64,000 bases of DNA from an uncultured Acetatifactor sp. (GTDB taxonomy: Bacteria > Bacillota > Clostridia > Lachnospirales > Lachnospiraceae). Below the pieces are notes generated by a model that worked only from the letters and a program-made list of their open reading frames with translations, was not told the origin of the DNA and made no database searches. Within the stretch, counting starts at the first letter, position 1, and each line of letters starts with the position of its first letter. The translations under genes and the position numbers were made by a program. Shown here in pieces: positions 7,649-16,757 of the stretch. The DNA lies in NCBI GenBank assembly GCA_910578815.1, contig CAJTSE010000006.1:175812-239811 (forward strand). Reading direction: 5' to 3'.

Positions 7649-8806
7649 ATGAGGTTTTTACATATCGGAGATCTACATATTGGCAGAACCATCGGCGGAT
7701 TTGACTTAATCGAGGACCAGAAGTTTATTCTGGATCAGATGATTCATATTGCCGGGCAGGAGAAGGCGGACGCTATCCTGATTGCCGGTGATGTTTACGA
7801 TAAATCCATTCCCGGAGAATCGGCGGTAAAGCTGTTTGATTACTTTTTAAGCCGGCTGGCGGAAAAAGGATTGGAGACATTCATTATCAGCGGGAATCAT
7901 GATTCCGATGAAAGGATGAATTTCGGGAGCAGTCTTTTTCAGACAAACAGTATTTTTATTTCGGCAAAGTATGAAGGCAGGTTATTCAAGAGGACGGTTG
8001 AAGATGAGGAAGGCAGGGTAAATATTTATCTTATGCCCTTTATCAAGGCATCTCAGGTCAGGCATTTTTTCCCGGATGAAGAAATATCTACCTATGACGA
8101 TGCTGTGAGAGTGGTTATAAAAAGGAATCATATTGATCCCAAGGAACGGAACATTCTGGTGGCTCATCAATTTGTGGCAGGGAAGACGGCAGAGCCTAAA
8201 CTTGGAGGCTCCGAGTCCGCTTCCACTCAGAAGGTGGGTTTGGTGGAGAAAATCGGCTGGGACTGCTTTGAGGCTTTTGATTACGTGGCGCTGGGGCATA
8301 TTCATTCCCCACAGTCAGTAGGGCGGGAAGAGATCCGCTACGCTGGTTCACCCTTAAAATATTCCCGCAGTGAGGCCGGGGATGAAAAGAGCGTTACGAT
8401 TGTGGAGACAGGTAAAAAGGGAAATGTAAAGATCAGGCAGATTCCGCTGCGGCCCCTGCGCGATCTGCGCCGGATCAGGGGCCGGATGGAACAGCTGCTG
8501 GCCAGGGAAAACATTTCCGCACCGGAGGATTTCATGTTCGCTACACTGACAGATGAAGATATACAGGAAAATGTAATGGGGATATTCCGACAGTATTACC
8601 CCAATACAGTGGGAATCGAATATGACAACGCTCATACAAGAGAGCTTGCGCAGCCGGATATTTCCGAAATGGCGGAAGACAAATCCTTTGATGATATTAT
8701 TTTCGATTTTTATGAGCTGATCTATGGCTGTGAAATGAATGAGGATGAGCGAAGACTTATCAATGAAATGGCAAGAGAGGCAGGGATCGTGAATGAAGCC
8801 GATTAA
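7649..8806 (+). CDS. sbcD: SbcD exonuclease subunit
   Basis: 385 residues, Mre11-type metallophosphoesterase that pairs with SbcC to cut DNA hairpins and blocked ends. Phosphodiesterase motifs are complete: GDLHIG (residues 7-12), GDVYDK, GNHDSD, AHQF and GHIHSPQ, followed by the GSPLKYS strand. The C-terminal capping domain is present. Length is typical. Its last 14 bp overlap the sbcC start, indicating translational coupling. Confidence 0.95.
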   Translation: MRFLHIGDLHIGRTIGGFDLIEDQKFILDQMIHIAGQEKADAILIAGDVYDKSIPGESAVKLFDYFLSRLAEKGLETFIISGNHDSDERMNFGSSLFQTNSIFISAKYEGRLFKRTVEDEEGRVNIYLMPFIKASQVRHFFPDEEISTYDDAVRVVIKRNHIDPKERNILVAHQFVAGKTAEPKLGGSESASTQKVGLVEKIGWDCFEAFDYVALGHIHSPQSVGREEIRYAGSPLKYSRSEAGDEKSVTIVETGKKGNVKIRQIPLRPLRDLRRIRGRMEQLLARENISAPEDFMFATLTDEDIQENVMGIFRQYYPNTVGIEYDNAHTRELAQPDISEMAEDKSFDDIIFDFYELIYGCEMNEDERRLINEMAREAGIVNEAD

Positions 8807-11800
8807 ACTTATTATCAGTGCATTTGGCTCTTATGCCGATCAAACGCCGGAAATCAATTTTGAACAGTTTGAAGAAAAAGGGCTTTTTCTGGTTTCCGGT
8901 GATACCGGTGCGGGCAAGACTACTATTTTTGATGCAATTTGTTTTGCACTTTACGGAACTACCAGCGGAAGCTACCGCGATCCCAAGAATCTGCGAAGCG
9001 AATATGCCGCAGCTGATGTAAAGAGCTTTGTGGAGTTTACCTTTTCTCATCAGGGTAAGGAATACCGTATCCACCGCCAGCCTCAGTATGACCGTCCGTT
9101 AAAGCGCGGTAAAGGAACCAAACAGGAGCCGGAAACAGCCGTATTTTGGTGCGGGCCAGATGTGCCCATAGAGGGAGTCAAGGCGGTAAATACTGCCGTG
9201 AAAGAGCTTTTACACATTGATGATAAGCAGTTTAAGCAGATTGCAATGATTGCACAGGGCGAATTTTGGGAATTGCTGAACGCGAAGACCGAAAAACGGA
9301 CGGAAATCCTGCGCACTATTTTTATGACAGAAAGCTATAAAAAGATCGAGTATCTGCTGAAAGACCAAATGGACGCAGGGATCGGCGGCTTAAAGGACAC
9401 CGAAAAAAGTATTGTCCAATATTTTCAGGACGTAACGGCCGGGCAGGAAAGCGAACATTGCGGCGAGCTTGCACAGATGAAGGAGTATGCAGGCGAAAGC
9501 GGCAGTGCCTGGAATCTGGATGAGATTTTAAAGATTATATCCGTAATTATTCAAGAGGATGAAGAGCAGCAGAAAATGCTAAGCAAGCGTCTGCAGGCGG
9601 AAGAAAAAGAACTGGAAGAAAAAAATAAAGCCGTCAACACTGGTGAAGCAAATAATAAGTTTGTCAGCCGATTTGAGGAATTGACAAAGAAAAGGGACGG
9701 GCTGGCTGCCCAGAAGGAAGAGATGGATGGGCGTGCGGCTTCCCTTCAGCGAAAAAAAGACGCCACCCATTTTGTAAATCCGGTTTATGAAAGATGGAAA
9801 TCTCAAAAGGAGCATATTGCGGATACAAAAGAGAAAATCCGGAGCAGGGAAACAGAGCGTGATCAGGCGGCAGAGGATAATAAGAATGCTGCGCTGGCGT
9901 TTGAAGCGGCCCTGGCAGAGGAACCCCGCAGGGAAGAAGGAAAGCGGCTGATTGCCCAAATTGACGGCGATCTGGAAAAATATTCTTTGAGGGATCAATA
10001 CCATACGGAAATAGCGTTATTGCGGAAAAAGGCCGCTTCTTTGGAGCAGCGGGGGATCGAGCTTGAGGAATCAGAAAAGGCTTTGAAAGGAAAAATTACT
10101 GCTCTTAACGGGGAAATGCTGGACTTGCAGGACTGCCCGGCCGAGCTGGCGAAAGCAAAAGCGTCAGGTGAGCAGGCGGCAGGCCTGAAAGAGGAAATGG
10201 ATCATATCATTTACACCGACCTTCCGGCCCTGGAGCAAAAAAAGAAGGACCTGGGGAAAAAGCAGGAGGCATATAAAAAAGCAAAAAATGCCTACGATGA
10301 GGCCCAGAAAAGAAGGCAGCAGGCCGAGGCAAGGCTGGAAAGCTGCCGCGCCGGGATCCTGGCCGGAGAACTGGAAGAAGGGAAGCCCTGTCCTGTCTGC
10401 GGCTCCATACATCATCCGGCACCGGCCCCCTTTCCGGCGGAATCCATTACCGAAGAGCAGTGCAGAAAATATGCGGAACAGGAGAACGCGGCACAGGATA
10501 AAAAGGATGAGGCTCTTAAGGCGGCGGAGAGCGTAAAAGCGACGGTGGAGGCGCTGGAAGAGCAGTTAAGAAAGAATATCGGTAAATGTATCTGCAAGGA
10601 TCCCGACGGGGCTTCGGCGGAGAAAGAAACGCTGGCCGGGCTTCGGGAGATGCTTTTGGAAAAGCAGGCAGCCACCGAAGAAATCGTCAGGGAAAATAAA
10701 GGTAAACTTGAAGAGCTGACGAAGGACTGCAGTAAGCTGGAGAAGGCCAGAAAAGAATATGAAGCGGCTGTCGGGAAAGAAACGGAAAAGCTGAACGAGG
10801 ATAAAGATAAGTTTATCGAAGAAAAACATGCTGCGGAAAAAAGCCTTGTAGAAAAGCAAACTACTTTGGAGTCTCTGAAAAGCCTTATCTTTGAAAGCCT
10901 GGAGCAGGCACAGAAAGCGCGTGAAAAAGTAGATCAGGACGTGCGAACGATCACCGGGTCTATCGAAGGGGCCCGCGGGACAAAAGAGGAAGCGGAAAAG
11001 GCACTGGCCGGACATCAGTCTGCAATCAAGACGCTCCAGGAGACGCTGGCAAAAAGCGAAAAAATGGAAGCGGTATTTTCCGGGGAATTTCAAGAAAAGT
11101 TAAAAAACAAAGGCTTTGCGTCAGAAGAGGAATTTTTGGCTCATGTTGTCTCCGAAAGCGAGCTTACCGCAGAAGAAAAGGCGCTGTCGGAGTATGACAC
11201 GGCAGTAAAAACCAACCACATTCAGCTGCAGCAGGCGAAAGCCGATGCCGAAGGGAAAACAATGGTTGATCTTGAGCTTCTCCGCGCGGAACTGGATGCG
11301 CAGAAGAGCCGTGTGAATACTCTGCGCGAGGAAAAAAATGCCGTGTCTTCCAGGCTTTCCGAAAACAATAAGAAGCAGAAGAGTATTATTGGTTTGCAGG
11401 AGAAGCTGGAAAGCTGCCGCAGGGAAGCAAACACCGCCAAGAGGCTTTACGAGCTTGTAAGAGGAACTACCGGCAAGGCAAAAATTACGCTGGAGCAATA
11501 TATTCAGGCAACAGGCTTTGAACGGATTATACAGGCGGCCAACCGCAGACTGGCACCCATGAGCGACGGGCAGTATGAGCTTTACCGGAAAAGTTCATCC
11601 GGGAAGCAAAGCAATACCTATCTGGATCTGGAGGTGCTGGACAATTTCACAGGGCACAGAAGACCGGTGGGAAATCTTTCCGGCGGCGAAAGTTTTAAGG
11701 CTTCTTTGAGTCTTGCACTGGGCCTGTCCGATACGGTTTCGTCTCAAATGGGCGGCGTTTCCATGGAGGCGCTGTTTGTGGACGAGGGCTTTGGCACCCT

Positions 11801-11972
11801 TGATAGAAAATCCATGGAAAATGCAATGGACATCCTGCTGGGCCTCTCCGGAACGGGTAAGCTGGTGGGTATTATCAGCCACCGGGAAGAGCTGAAGGAA
11901 AACATAATGCAGCAGATCAGAGTCAGCAAGACCCAAAGCGGCAGCCGGATCGTGGTTGATTTGGGAACATAA
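8793..11972 (+). CDS. sbcC: SbcC ATPase subunit
   Basis: 1059 residues, Rad50-like SMC ATPase. Walker A GDTGAGKTT (36-44) sits in the N-terminal lobe. Two long coiled coils, rich in Glu/Lys/Ala, flank a zinc-hook CPVC near residue 535. The C-terminal lobe carries the NLSGGESF signature, Walker B ALFVDEGFGTLD and the ISHREEL switch. With SbcD it forms the hairpin- and end-processing nuclease of DNA repair. Length is normal. It is the last gene of the two-gene operon; the next sequence is a decayed flagellin. Confidence 0.95.
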   Translation: MKPIKLIISAFGSYADQTPEINFEQFEEKGLFLVSGDTGAGKTTIFDAICFALYGTTSGSYRDPKNLRSEYAAADVKSFVEFTFSHQGKEYRIHRQPQYDRPLKRGKGTKQEPETAVFWCGPDVPIEGVKAVNTAVKELLHIDDKQFKQIAMIAQGEFWELLNAKTEKRTEILRTIFMTESYKKIEYLLKDQMDAGIGGLKDTEKSIVQYFQDVTAGQESEHCGELAQMKEYAGESGSAWNLDEILKIISVIIQEDEEQQKMLSKRLQAEEKELEEKNKAVNTGEANNKFVSRFEELTKKRDGLAAQKEEMDGRAASLQRKKDATHFVNPVYERWKSQKEHIADTKEKIRSRETERDQAAEDNKNAALAFEAALAEEPRREEGKRLIAQIDGDLEKYSLRDQYHTEIALLRKKAASLEQRGIELEESEKALKGKITALNGEMLDLQDCPAELAKAKASGEQAAGLKEEMDHIIYTDLPALEQKKKDLGKKQEAYKKAKNAYDEAQKRRQQAEARLESCRAGILAGELEEGKPCPVCGSIHHPAPAPFPAESITEEQCRKYAEQENAAQDKKDEALKAAESVKATVEALEEQLRKNIGKCICKDPDGASAEKETLAGLREMLLEKQAATEEIVRENKGKLEELTKDCSKLEKARKEYEAAVGKETEKLNEDKDKFIEEKHAAEKSLVEKQTTLESLKSLIFESLEQAQKAREKVDQDVRTITGSIEGARGTKEEAEKALAGHQSAIKTLQETLAKSEKMEAVFSGEFQEKLKNKGFASEEEFLAHVVSESELTAEEKALSEYDTAVKTNHIQLQQAKADAEGKTMVDLELLRAELDAQKSRVNTLREEKNAVSSRLSENNKKQKSIIGLQEKLESCRREANTAKRLYELVRGTTGKAKITLEQYIQATGFERIIQAANRRLAPMSDGQYELYRKSSSGKQSNTYLDLEVLDNFTGHRRPVGNLSGGESFKASLSLALGLSDTVSSQMGGVSMEALFVDEGFGTLDRKSMENAMDILLGLSGTGKLVGIISHREELKENIMQQIRVSKTQSGSRIVVDLGT

Positions 11973-12099
11973 AAAAAAGATCTGCCGGCCATTTGCTTTT
12001 CCGGGCGCTTCGGGCCACTATTCGGATTCCGGCTACACCTATGAATATTTAAAGGGATCACTTTCTTCCGTGGGCTCGTCGGCATCAGCGGCAGGTGCC

Positions 12100-12512
12100 C
12101 GTGAATCCGACGATGACAATCTTTGCATTCAAATGGGAGTAGATTCCGGAAGCGGTATGTATCTCTTTCTCGTAGACGCGTCGACAAAAGGCGTAGGCTT
12201 ATCTATGGGAGAAGTAAATGTTTCTGATCATGATCATGCGGTCAAAGTAATTGATCTGATTCCAAACGCAATTGAGACGGTGAGCCGTTATCGCATCCAA
12301 TTCGGTGCACAGCAGAACCGTCTGGAGCATGGTATGGCAATAGATGAAAATATTGCTGAAAACACGCAGGCTGCGGAGGGAAGGATCCGCGACCTGGATA
12401 TGGCAAATGAAATGGTCGTTCATTCCAAAAAAATATTTTGACACAGTGGGGGCAAGTCATGCTGGCACAGACCAATTCCCGTGCAGAAGATATATTGGCA
12501 TTGCTGCAATAA
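12100..12512 (+). pseudogene. Flagellin C-terminal remnant, frameshifted
   Basis: One frame reads FGAQQNRLEH, then NIAENTQAAEGRIRDLDMA and NEMVVHSKKIF before a stop. A shift at the A-rich run near 12428 gives NILTQWGQVMLAQTNSRA and then EDILALLQ, ending at TAA 12510-12512. Together this is the conserved flagellin D0/D1 C-terminus (normally KNNILAQAGQAMLAQAN...). Upstream from ~12121, IQMGVDSGSG and VNVSDHDHAVKVIDL match the segment before it. The N-terminus and central domain are missing. The remnant lies between sbcC and tRNA-Lys, with no intact motility genes nearby. Confidence 0.85.
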
Positions 12513-12558
12513 GCGATATAAAGTGCCGTAAAAAACTTAAAAAAATTTAAAAAAAGAC

Positions 12559-12587
12559 TTGCATTTCCATAAATGATGTAATATAAT
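12559..12587 (+). promoter_or_regulatory. Promoter of tRNA-Lys
   Basis: TTGCAT (12559-12564), 17-nt spacer, perfect TATAAT (12582-12587), 30 bp before the mature tRNA. Confidence 0.75.
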
Positions 12588-12617
12588 AACTCTTGCGTTG
12601 TGAAAGACATAGCGGAT

Positions 12618-12690
12618 GCACCGCTAGCTCAGTTGGTAGAGCACCTGACTCTTAATCAGGGTGTCCAGGGTTCGAGCCCCTGGCGGTGCA
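12618..12690 (+). tRNA. tRNA-Lys (anticodon CTT)
   Basis: 73-nt cloverleaf. The acceptor stem is GCACCGC/GCGGTGC with discriminator A, the D arm AGCTCAGTTGGTAGAGC, and the anticodon stem CCTGA/TCAGG around loop CTCTTAA, which gives CTT. The T arm contains GGTTCGAGCCC. CCA is not encoded. Confidence 0.95.
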
Positions 12691-12717
12691 CACACTCTTC
12701 TTCGGAAGAGCGCGAAG

Positions 12718-12762
12718 GACTGATTTTGAGGACATAAGAGCCTTGGGGTCGGTCTTTTCTTT
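12718..12762 (+). terminator. Probable terminator after tRNA-Lys
   Basis: A GU-rich stem (12718-12731 with 12741-12754) is followed by TTTTCTTT. A UUCG-capped 6-bp hairpin (12695-12710) precedes it directly after the tRNA. Confidence 0.5.
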
Positions 12763-12846
12763 ATGCCAGTGTGACATGAGCAGCGAAGCTGCGAATGGCA
12801 GAGCCCATAAAACACCGTTGTAGCAAAAGCTGGGACGTTTACGATG

Positions 12847-13012
12847 CTAGTGTACTGACACGTTCATAATCGAACCAACAGCACCGCCTATATCGCCATC
12901 TGCTGCGTTGTCGTCAGTCAACGATGCCACCGCATCGCCTCCTTCCTTCGCCTTGCAGAGTGACGATATATTCGGCACTGTTAGTTCAGAAATGAGCGTG
13001 TCAGTACACTAG
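12847..13012. repeat. 166-bp MITE-like element with perfect 16-bp terminal inverted repeats
   Basis: CTAGTGTACTGACACG at 12847-12862 is the exact inverse of 12997-13012. Pairing continues inward imperfectly (TCAT, GAAC, AACAG, CCG, TATATCG, TCTGC blocks), so most of the element folds as one long hairpin. It has no coding potential. No clear target-site duplication is visible. It sits between tRNA-Lys and the NUDIX-GNAT gene. It could be a non-autonomous transposable element or a genomic REP-like repeat. Confidence 0.75.
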
Positions 13013-13054
13013 TTCACAATTAAGGTTAGCATTTGTATCCATAAATATAGTTAA

Positions 13055-13082
13055 TTGACAATATTTGTTAGACTGATATAGT
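13055..13082 (+). promoter_or_regulatory. Promoter of the NUDIX-GNAT gene
   Basis: TTGACA (13055-13060), 16-nt spacer, TATAGT (13077-13082), just downstream of the inverted-repeat element. Confidence 0.6.
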
Positions 13083-13159
13083 GATTTTAGAGGAATTCCG
13101 ATAGAGTGCAGCGTGAGAAAAACGATATTAAAATGAAAAGAAAAGGAGCAGCATCTGAA

Positions 13160-14212
13160 ATGGAAAAAGTCATTGTACAGGAAAAGAAAGAAGAGTTGTG
13201 GGACGTTTATGACAAGGACCGGGTGAAGACCGGGAAGCTGCACAAAAGAGGGGAAACACTTCCGGAGGGTCAATATCATCTGGTGGTACATGTGTGCATC
13301 TTCAACAGTAAAAACCAGATGCTGATCCAGCAGCGTCAGCCCTTTAAAGATAATTGGAATAATATGTGGGATCTGACGGTGGGCGGCTCGGCCATCGCGG
13401 GAGATACCAGCAGCCAGGCGGCGGAGCGGGAGGTATATGAGGAACTGGGGCTTAAACTGGACCTGTCCAACGTGCGGCCTGATTTTACAATTTCATTTCC
13501 CAACGGGTTTGACGATTATTATCTGGTCAGAAAGGATGTAGAGCTTTCGAAGCTGGTATTGCAGGAAACAGAGGTACAGAGAGCCAAATGGGCAGATAAG
13601 GAGGAGGTGCTGAGGATGCAGGAGGAAGGCACCTTTATCCCCTATTGGTTCCTAGACAGGCTGTTCGACATGAAGCAGTGGTATCGGCAGTTTCGGGAGG
13701 GAAATGAGGAAACGCCGATTCATTTTGAATATGCCGGTGAGCGCCGCCTGGCCTCCTGGATGAGCCTGGTTGAGGTGGTGAGAGAAAATTTTCCGGGACT
13801 GGAGACGGAGGAAAAACTGGAAGCATACCGGGAGACCGTGGAAAAGCATATGAGCCGGGGAACTGCCGTCTGCGCCCTGTTTGGAAATATGGTAGTAGGA
13901 ATCCTTTTGTTTTCCGTAAAGCAAAACATGCTGTGCTGTCTGGCGGTGCATCCGGGTTTTCGGAGGAAAGGAATCGGTGCCCGCATGGTGGGGATGATGC
14001 TGGAAAAGATGGACAGGGAGCGCCCGGTGGCAGTGGAAACTTTCCGGGAAGAGGACGAGAGAGGGGCCGCGCCCAGGGCATTTTACAAAAAGCTGGGATT
14101 TGAAGAAGGAGAACTCTGCTTTTTTGAAGAAAATTATCCGGAGCAGAGATTTTACCTGCGGAAGCAGGAGAATGGGACAGAGGTCAGCCGGAGCGGGGAG
14201 GCAGGTACATGA
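13160..14212 (+). CDS. NUDIX hydrolase-GNAT acetyltransferase fusion
   Basis: 350 residues from ATG 13160. The first ~170 residues resemble IDI/YfcD-type NUDIX proteins (ELWDVYDKDR start, LVVHVCIFN strand), with the Nudix helix REVYEELGL preceded by GGSAIAGD; an Asp replaces the usual first Glu of the box. The second half is a GNAT domain with the acetyl-CoA loop HPGFRRKGIG and ending FYKKLGFEE. Substrates are unknown. AGGAG lies 11 nt upstream of ATG 13160; upstream in-frame starts (GTG 13106, ATG 13133) cannot be excluded. It overlaps the next gene by 4 bp (ATGA), so the two were co-translated. Confidence 0.8.
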   Translation: MEKVIVQEKKEELWDVYDKDRVKTGKLHKRGETLPEGQYHLVVHVCIFNSKNQMLIQQRQPFKDNWNNMWDLTVGGSAIAGDTSSQAAEREVYEELGLKLDLSNVRPDFTISFPNGFDDYYLVRKDVELSKLVLQETEVQRAKWADKEEVLRMQEEGTFIPYWFLDRLFDMKQWYRQFREGNEETPIHFEYAGERRLASWMSLVEVVRENFPGLETEEKLEAYRETVEKHMSRGTAVCALFGNMVVGILLFSVKQNMLCCLAVHPGFRRKGIGARMVGMMLEKMDRERPVAVETFREEDERGAAPRAFYKKLGFEEGELCFFEENYPEQRFYLRKQENGTEVSRSGEAGT

Positions 14213-15022
14213 AGGAAGCGCTGAATAAAGAACAACATGAGGAACTATATGATCTGCACCGGCGCAGCTTACCTTTTATCGTGCGGGATCAGGAAACGGT
14301 AATGGGGATTCTGAGCAATGCCGGCAATACTATCATGGAACAGCGGGACGGCCAGAATAAGCTGATCGGTGCGTCTGTAGTAAATCAAAACACGATCCTT
14401 CTGCTGTGCGTTGACGGGGAGCACCGGGGCCGGGGGATCGGAACGAGTCTGCTGGAGCGCTCGGAGCGGATGATTGCAGATCGGGGATATGATAAGATTA
14501 TTGTGGGCGTCGGATTTGACCATATCATGCCGGGAGTACCCACTTGCCGGAACCGTTCTAAAGCGGAAAATGTAGAGCTGTATCCTGAGGTGGACGGCAG
14601 GGCGGAGAATTTCTTTACCAAAAGAGGATATGTACACAGCTGGGAATGTGACTGTTTTGATATGAGGTTTCCGCTGAGCAGGTTTATCCGGGATGACTTG
14701 AAGGTGGGAGATACTGTAGAAGGAGTTACATACAGATGGGCGGTCCCGGCGGATATTGACGGGGTATGTGCGTTCAGGATGGGTTTTCCGAGTTTACAGA
14801 ATATTACCGGGAAGAAGGGCTGTACGGCGGCTCTGATACGAGAGTTCTTATTGCGGCTGCCGGTGAAGAGGTTGTGGGTGCGCTGATCGTGGGAGCGGAG
14901 AGCAGGGCAGAACGTTTTCTTCCTTTATCAGCGATAAAATATCTGATTTTCAGACAGATATTTATTATCAGAATCCCAGTTATCTGGAATGCTCTTATAA
15001 GGCGGGGTATTTATTGGATTAA
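14209..15022 (+). pseudogene. Tandem-GNAT acetyltransferase with two frameshifts
   Basis: Frame 1 (14209 to ~14775) encodes an intact first GNAT domain with CoA loop GEHRGRGIGTSLLE and the linker YRWAVPADIDGVC. The reading then continues in another frame as VQDGFSEFTEYYREEG and GEEVVGALIVGAESRAE, and the end is in a third frame as YYQNPSYLECSYKAGYLLD followed by TAA 15020-15022. The second domain is therefore broken and probably shortened. A truncated 225-residue product with one GNAT domain might still be made. The start overlaps the NUDIX-GNAT gene by 4 bp with GGGGAGG upstream. Confidence 0.75.
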
Positions 15023-15061
15023 GGCAGTCCCTGAAAAATAAAAGCAAAAAATAAATATTTC

Positions 15062-15092
15062 TTGACCTTGTCCCAGGGGCAAGGTCTATTTT
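15062..15092 (+). promoter_or_regulatory. MerR-type promoter/operator of the split ABC exporter operon
   Basis: TTGACC (15062-15067) and TATTTT (15087-15092) are separated by 19 nt, the overlong spacer typical of MerR-activated promoters. The spacer is filled by a near-perfect dyad, GACCTTG (15064-15070) and CAAGGTC (15080-15086), with CCC/GGG inside. The likely binding protein is the MerR encoded at the end of the operon (17711). Confidence 0.75.
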
Positions 15093-15124
15093 AGTACTAT
15101 AAAAACCGGGGACGGACTGGAGGA

Positions 15125-16138
15125 ATGTTTATTTTGAAGCTGCTGAAAGAATTGATTCGACTGCACAGATTCCTTTTTTATATGGCCATGTTTCTTACAT
15201 TGCTGTCAGTAGGTTTCAATCTTTATTGGAATAGCTTTTTGGCGGATACGATAGATTTGTTGGGAAACAAAGTCCTGTCAGGGGTCCGGAGTGAGAAGAC
15301 GCTGCTGCTTAAGCCGCTGGCGATGGCGGCAGTTATTATTCTGATTCATACCGCAGTCGAATATCTGTCCTCCTGCTTGGCCTCTTATACCTGCGAACTG
15401 TTTGCCCATGAAATGCGTATGGGGTATGGCAGGTTTTATCTGCAAAGTGATATTCGGATTTTGTCAAGGCTGAATGCGGGAGAAGAGCAGTCGGCTGTGC
15501 AGAATGAGCTGGCGGAGGTATCCGCGTATCTGAATGAAAACCTGTTTTCTTTTGCGAAGCAGTTTGTCTCCTTTGCGGTTACGGCAGTATTTTTACTGTG
15601 CCTGAATTTCAGGCTGGCCCTGCTTTCCGTGCTTCCCGCGGTTCCGCTGATGATTTATTGCTACTGTTCCGGAAAAGTGATCAAAAGCTTTACGGAGCAG
15701 TGTCAGAAAAGCAGAAGGCAAATCAACGGGCTGACGGATACTCTTTTGGAGCTTTTTCCGATCATTCAGGTCTACAACGCCGGCCGGCTGATGGATACTG
15801 CCGTGGACAATAGGCTGCAGCAGTGGGAAAGGGCAAATGTCAGGAAGGAGAGGGCGGCCGCCAGGCTGATGTCCCTTTCCGGGTTGCTTTCCTTTATACC
15901 GCTTCTGATGCTGATGGGATTTGGCGGGGCCATGGTGATAAACGGCGAAATCAGCATTGGCAGTTTTTATATCTTTATTAACCTCTCAGGAAATGTATCG
16001 GGGTTTTTGCAGAATATGCCGGGGATTTATGCAGCCTTCAGACGTTTTCAAGCCTCTGTGGGCAGGATTGAGAAGAAGCTGGCGGGAAATATTTCGAAAG
16101 GGAGAAGTCATGTGTCATTACGCGATTTTGGTGGATAA
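15125..16138 (+). CDS. ABC exporter membrane subunit 1 (no ATPase domain)
   Basis: 337 residues with about six membrane segments of the type-IV ABC exporter fold (MFLTLLSVGFNLYWNSF, LAMAAVIILIHTAVEYL, FVSFAVTAVFLLCLNF and others). It ends right after the last helix (FRRFQASVGRIEKKL), where fused exporters continue into the ATPase. The ATPase is instead a separate frame starting at 16110, overlapping by 29 bp. GGAGG lies 2 nt before the ATG. It could be a natural split gene or an old frameshift; the separate RBS of the next gene favours a split. Confidence 0.75.
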   Translation: MFILKLLKELIRLHRFLFYMAMFLTLLSVGFNLYWNSFLADTIDLLGNKVLSGVRSEKTLLLKPLAMAAVIILIHTAVEYLSSCLASYTCELFAHEMRMGYGRFYLQSDIRILSRLNAGEEQSAVQNELAEVSAYLNENLFSFAKQFVSFAVTAVFLLCLNFRLALLSVLPAVPLMIYCYCSGKVIKSFTEQCQKSRRQINGLTDTLLELFPIIQVYNAGRLMDTAVDNRLQQWERANVRKERAAARLMSLSGLLSFIPLLMLMGFGGAMVINGEISIGSFYIFINLSGNVSGFLQNMPGIYAAFRRFQASVGRIEKKLAGNISKGRSHVSLRDFGG

Positions 16139-16757
16139 GGTATCATTTTCCTATGGGGACAGGGAGGTGCTGAAGGAGCTTTCCCTGCAGGTGGAGCCCG
16201 GCGGGCACATCGGAATCATCGGGCACAGTGGATGCGGAAAAAGTACTGTTTTAAAAATACTTGCAGGATTATATGAACCGGATCACGGAAGGGTCATCAT
16301 AGAGGGGGAAAGCCTGCCGGAAAAAATCAGAAGACAGACAGCGCTGGTAATGCAGCGGAACAGTCTTTTTCCGCTGTCTATACGGGATAATATAACCTGC
16401 GGGCATGATATACCGGAGGAAAGGATTTGGATGGCCTGCGACAGCGCCAGTCTTAGCGGGTGGATTAAGAGCCTTCCGGAGGGCCTTGATACCAATGTGG
16501 GTGAGCGGGGTGACCAGGTATCCGGCGGACAGGCCCAGCGAATTCAGATTGCCAGGGCGCTTTGCAAGGAGGCTTCCGTTATTTTGCTGGATGAACCGGC
16601 TTCGGCCCTGGACCGGGGAACAGGGCAGTCTGTTCTGGAGGCGCTGGGCCATCTGACGAGGGATAAAACTGTGGTCCACATTACACATCATCCGGAGACC
16701 CTGGACGACAGCTATGTTATCTATCGTCTGGAAGGGGGGAAATTGATTCATGAATGA
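16110..16757 (+). CDS. ABC exporter ATPase subunit (stand-alone)
   Basis: 215 residues, one nucleotide-binding domain. A-loop FSYG, Walker A GHSGCGKST (38-46), Q-loop VMQRNSLFP, signature VSGGQAQR, Walker B VILLDEPAS, H-switch THHPE. ATG 16110 has GGGAG 5 nt upstream, and the domain starts at residue ~7, so nothing is missing. It overlaps the membrane subunit genes on both sides (29 bp and 8 bp). As the only ATPase of the operon it would have to serve both membrane subunits as a homodimer. Confidence 0.85.
   Translation: MCHYAILVDKVSFSYGDREVLKELSLQVEPGGHIGIIGHSGCGKSTVLKILAGLYEPDHGRVIIEGESLPEKIRRQTALVMQRNSLFPLSIRDNITCGHDIPEERIWMACDSASLSGWIKSLPEGLDTNVGERGDQVSGGQAQRIQIARALCKEASVILLDEPASALDRGTGQSVLEALGHLTRDKTVVHITHHPETLDDSYVIYRLEGGKLIHE

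Noticed and set aside
11956..12120. Start of the ORF overlapping the end of sbcC as a possible new gene
   Set aside because: Only the part after ~12121 resembles a protein family (flagellin); the beginning is a chance frame over the sbcC end.
12624..12815. 63-codon minus-strand ORF across tRNA-Lys
   Set aside because: It reads through the antisense of the tRNA and gives the familiar spurious protein CAPPGARTLDTLIKSQVLYQ; the tRNA explains the conservation.
12847..13012. CRISPR repeat or attC site
   Set aside because: Single inverted-repeat element; no regularly spaced direct repeats with unique spacers occur anywhere in the window, and no cas gene is seen.
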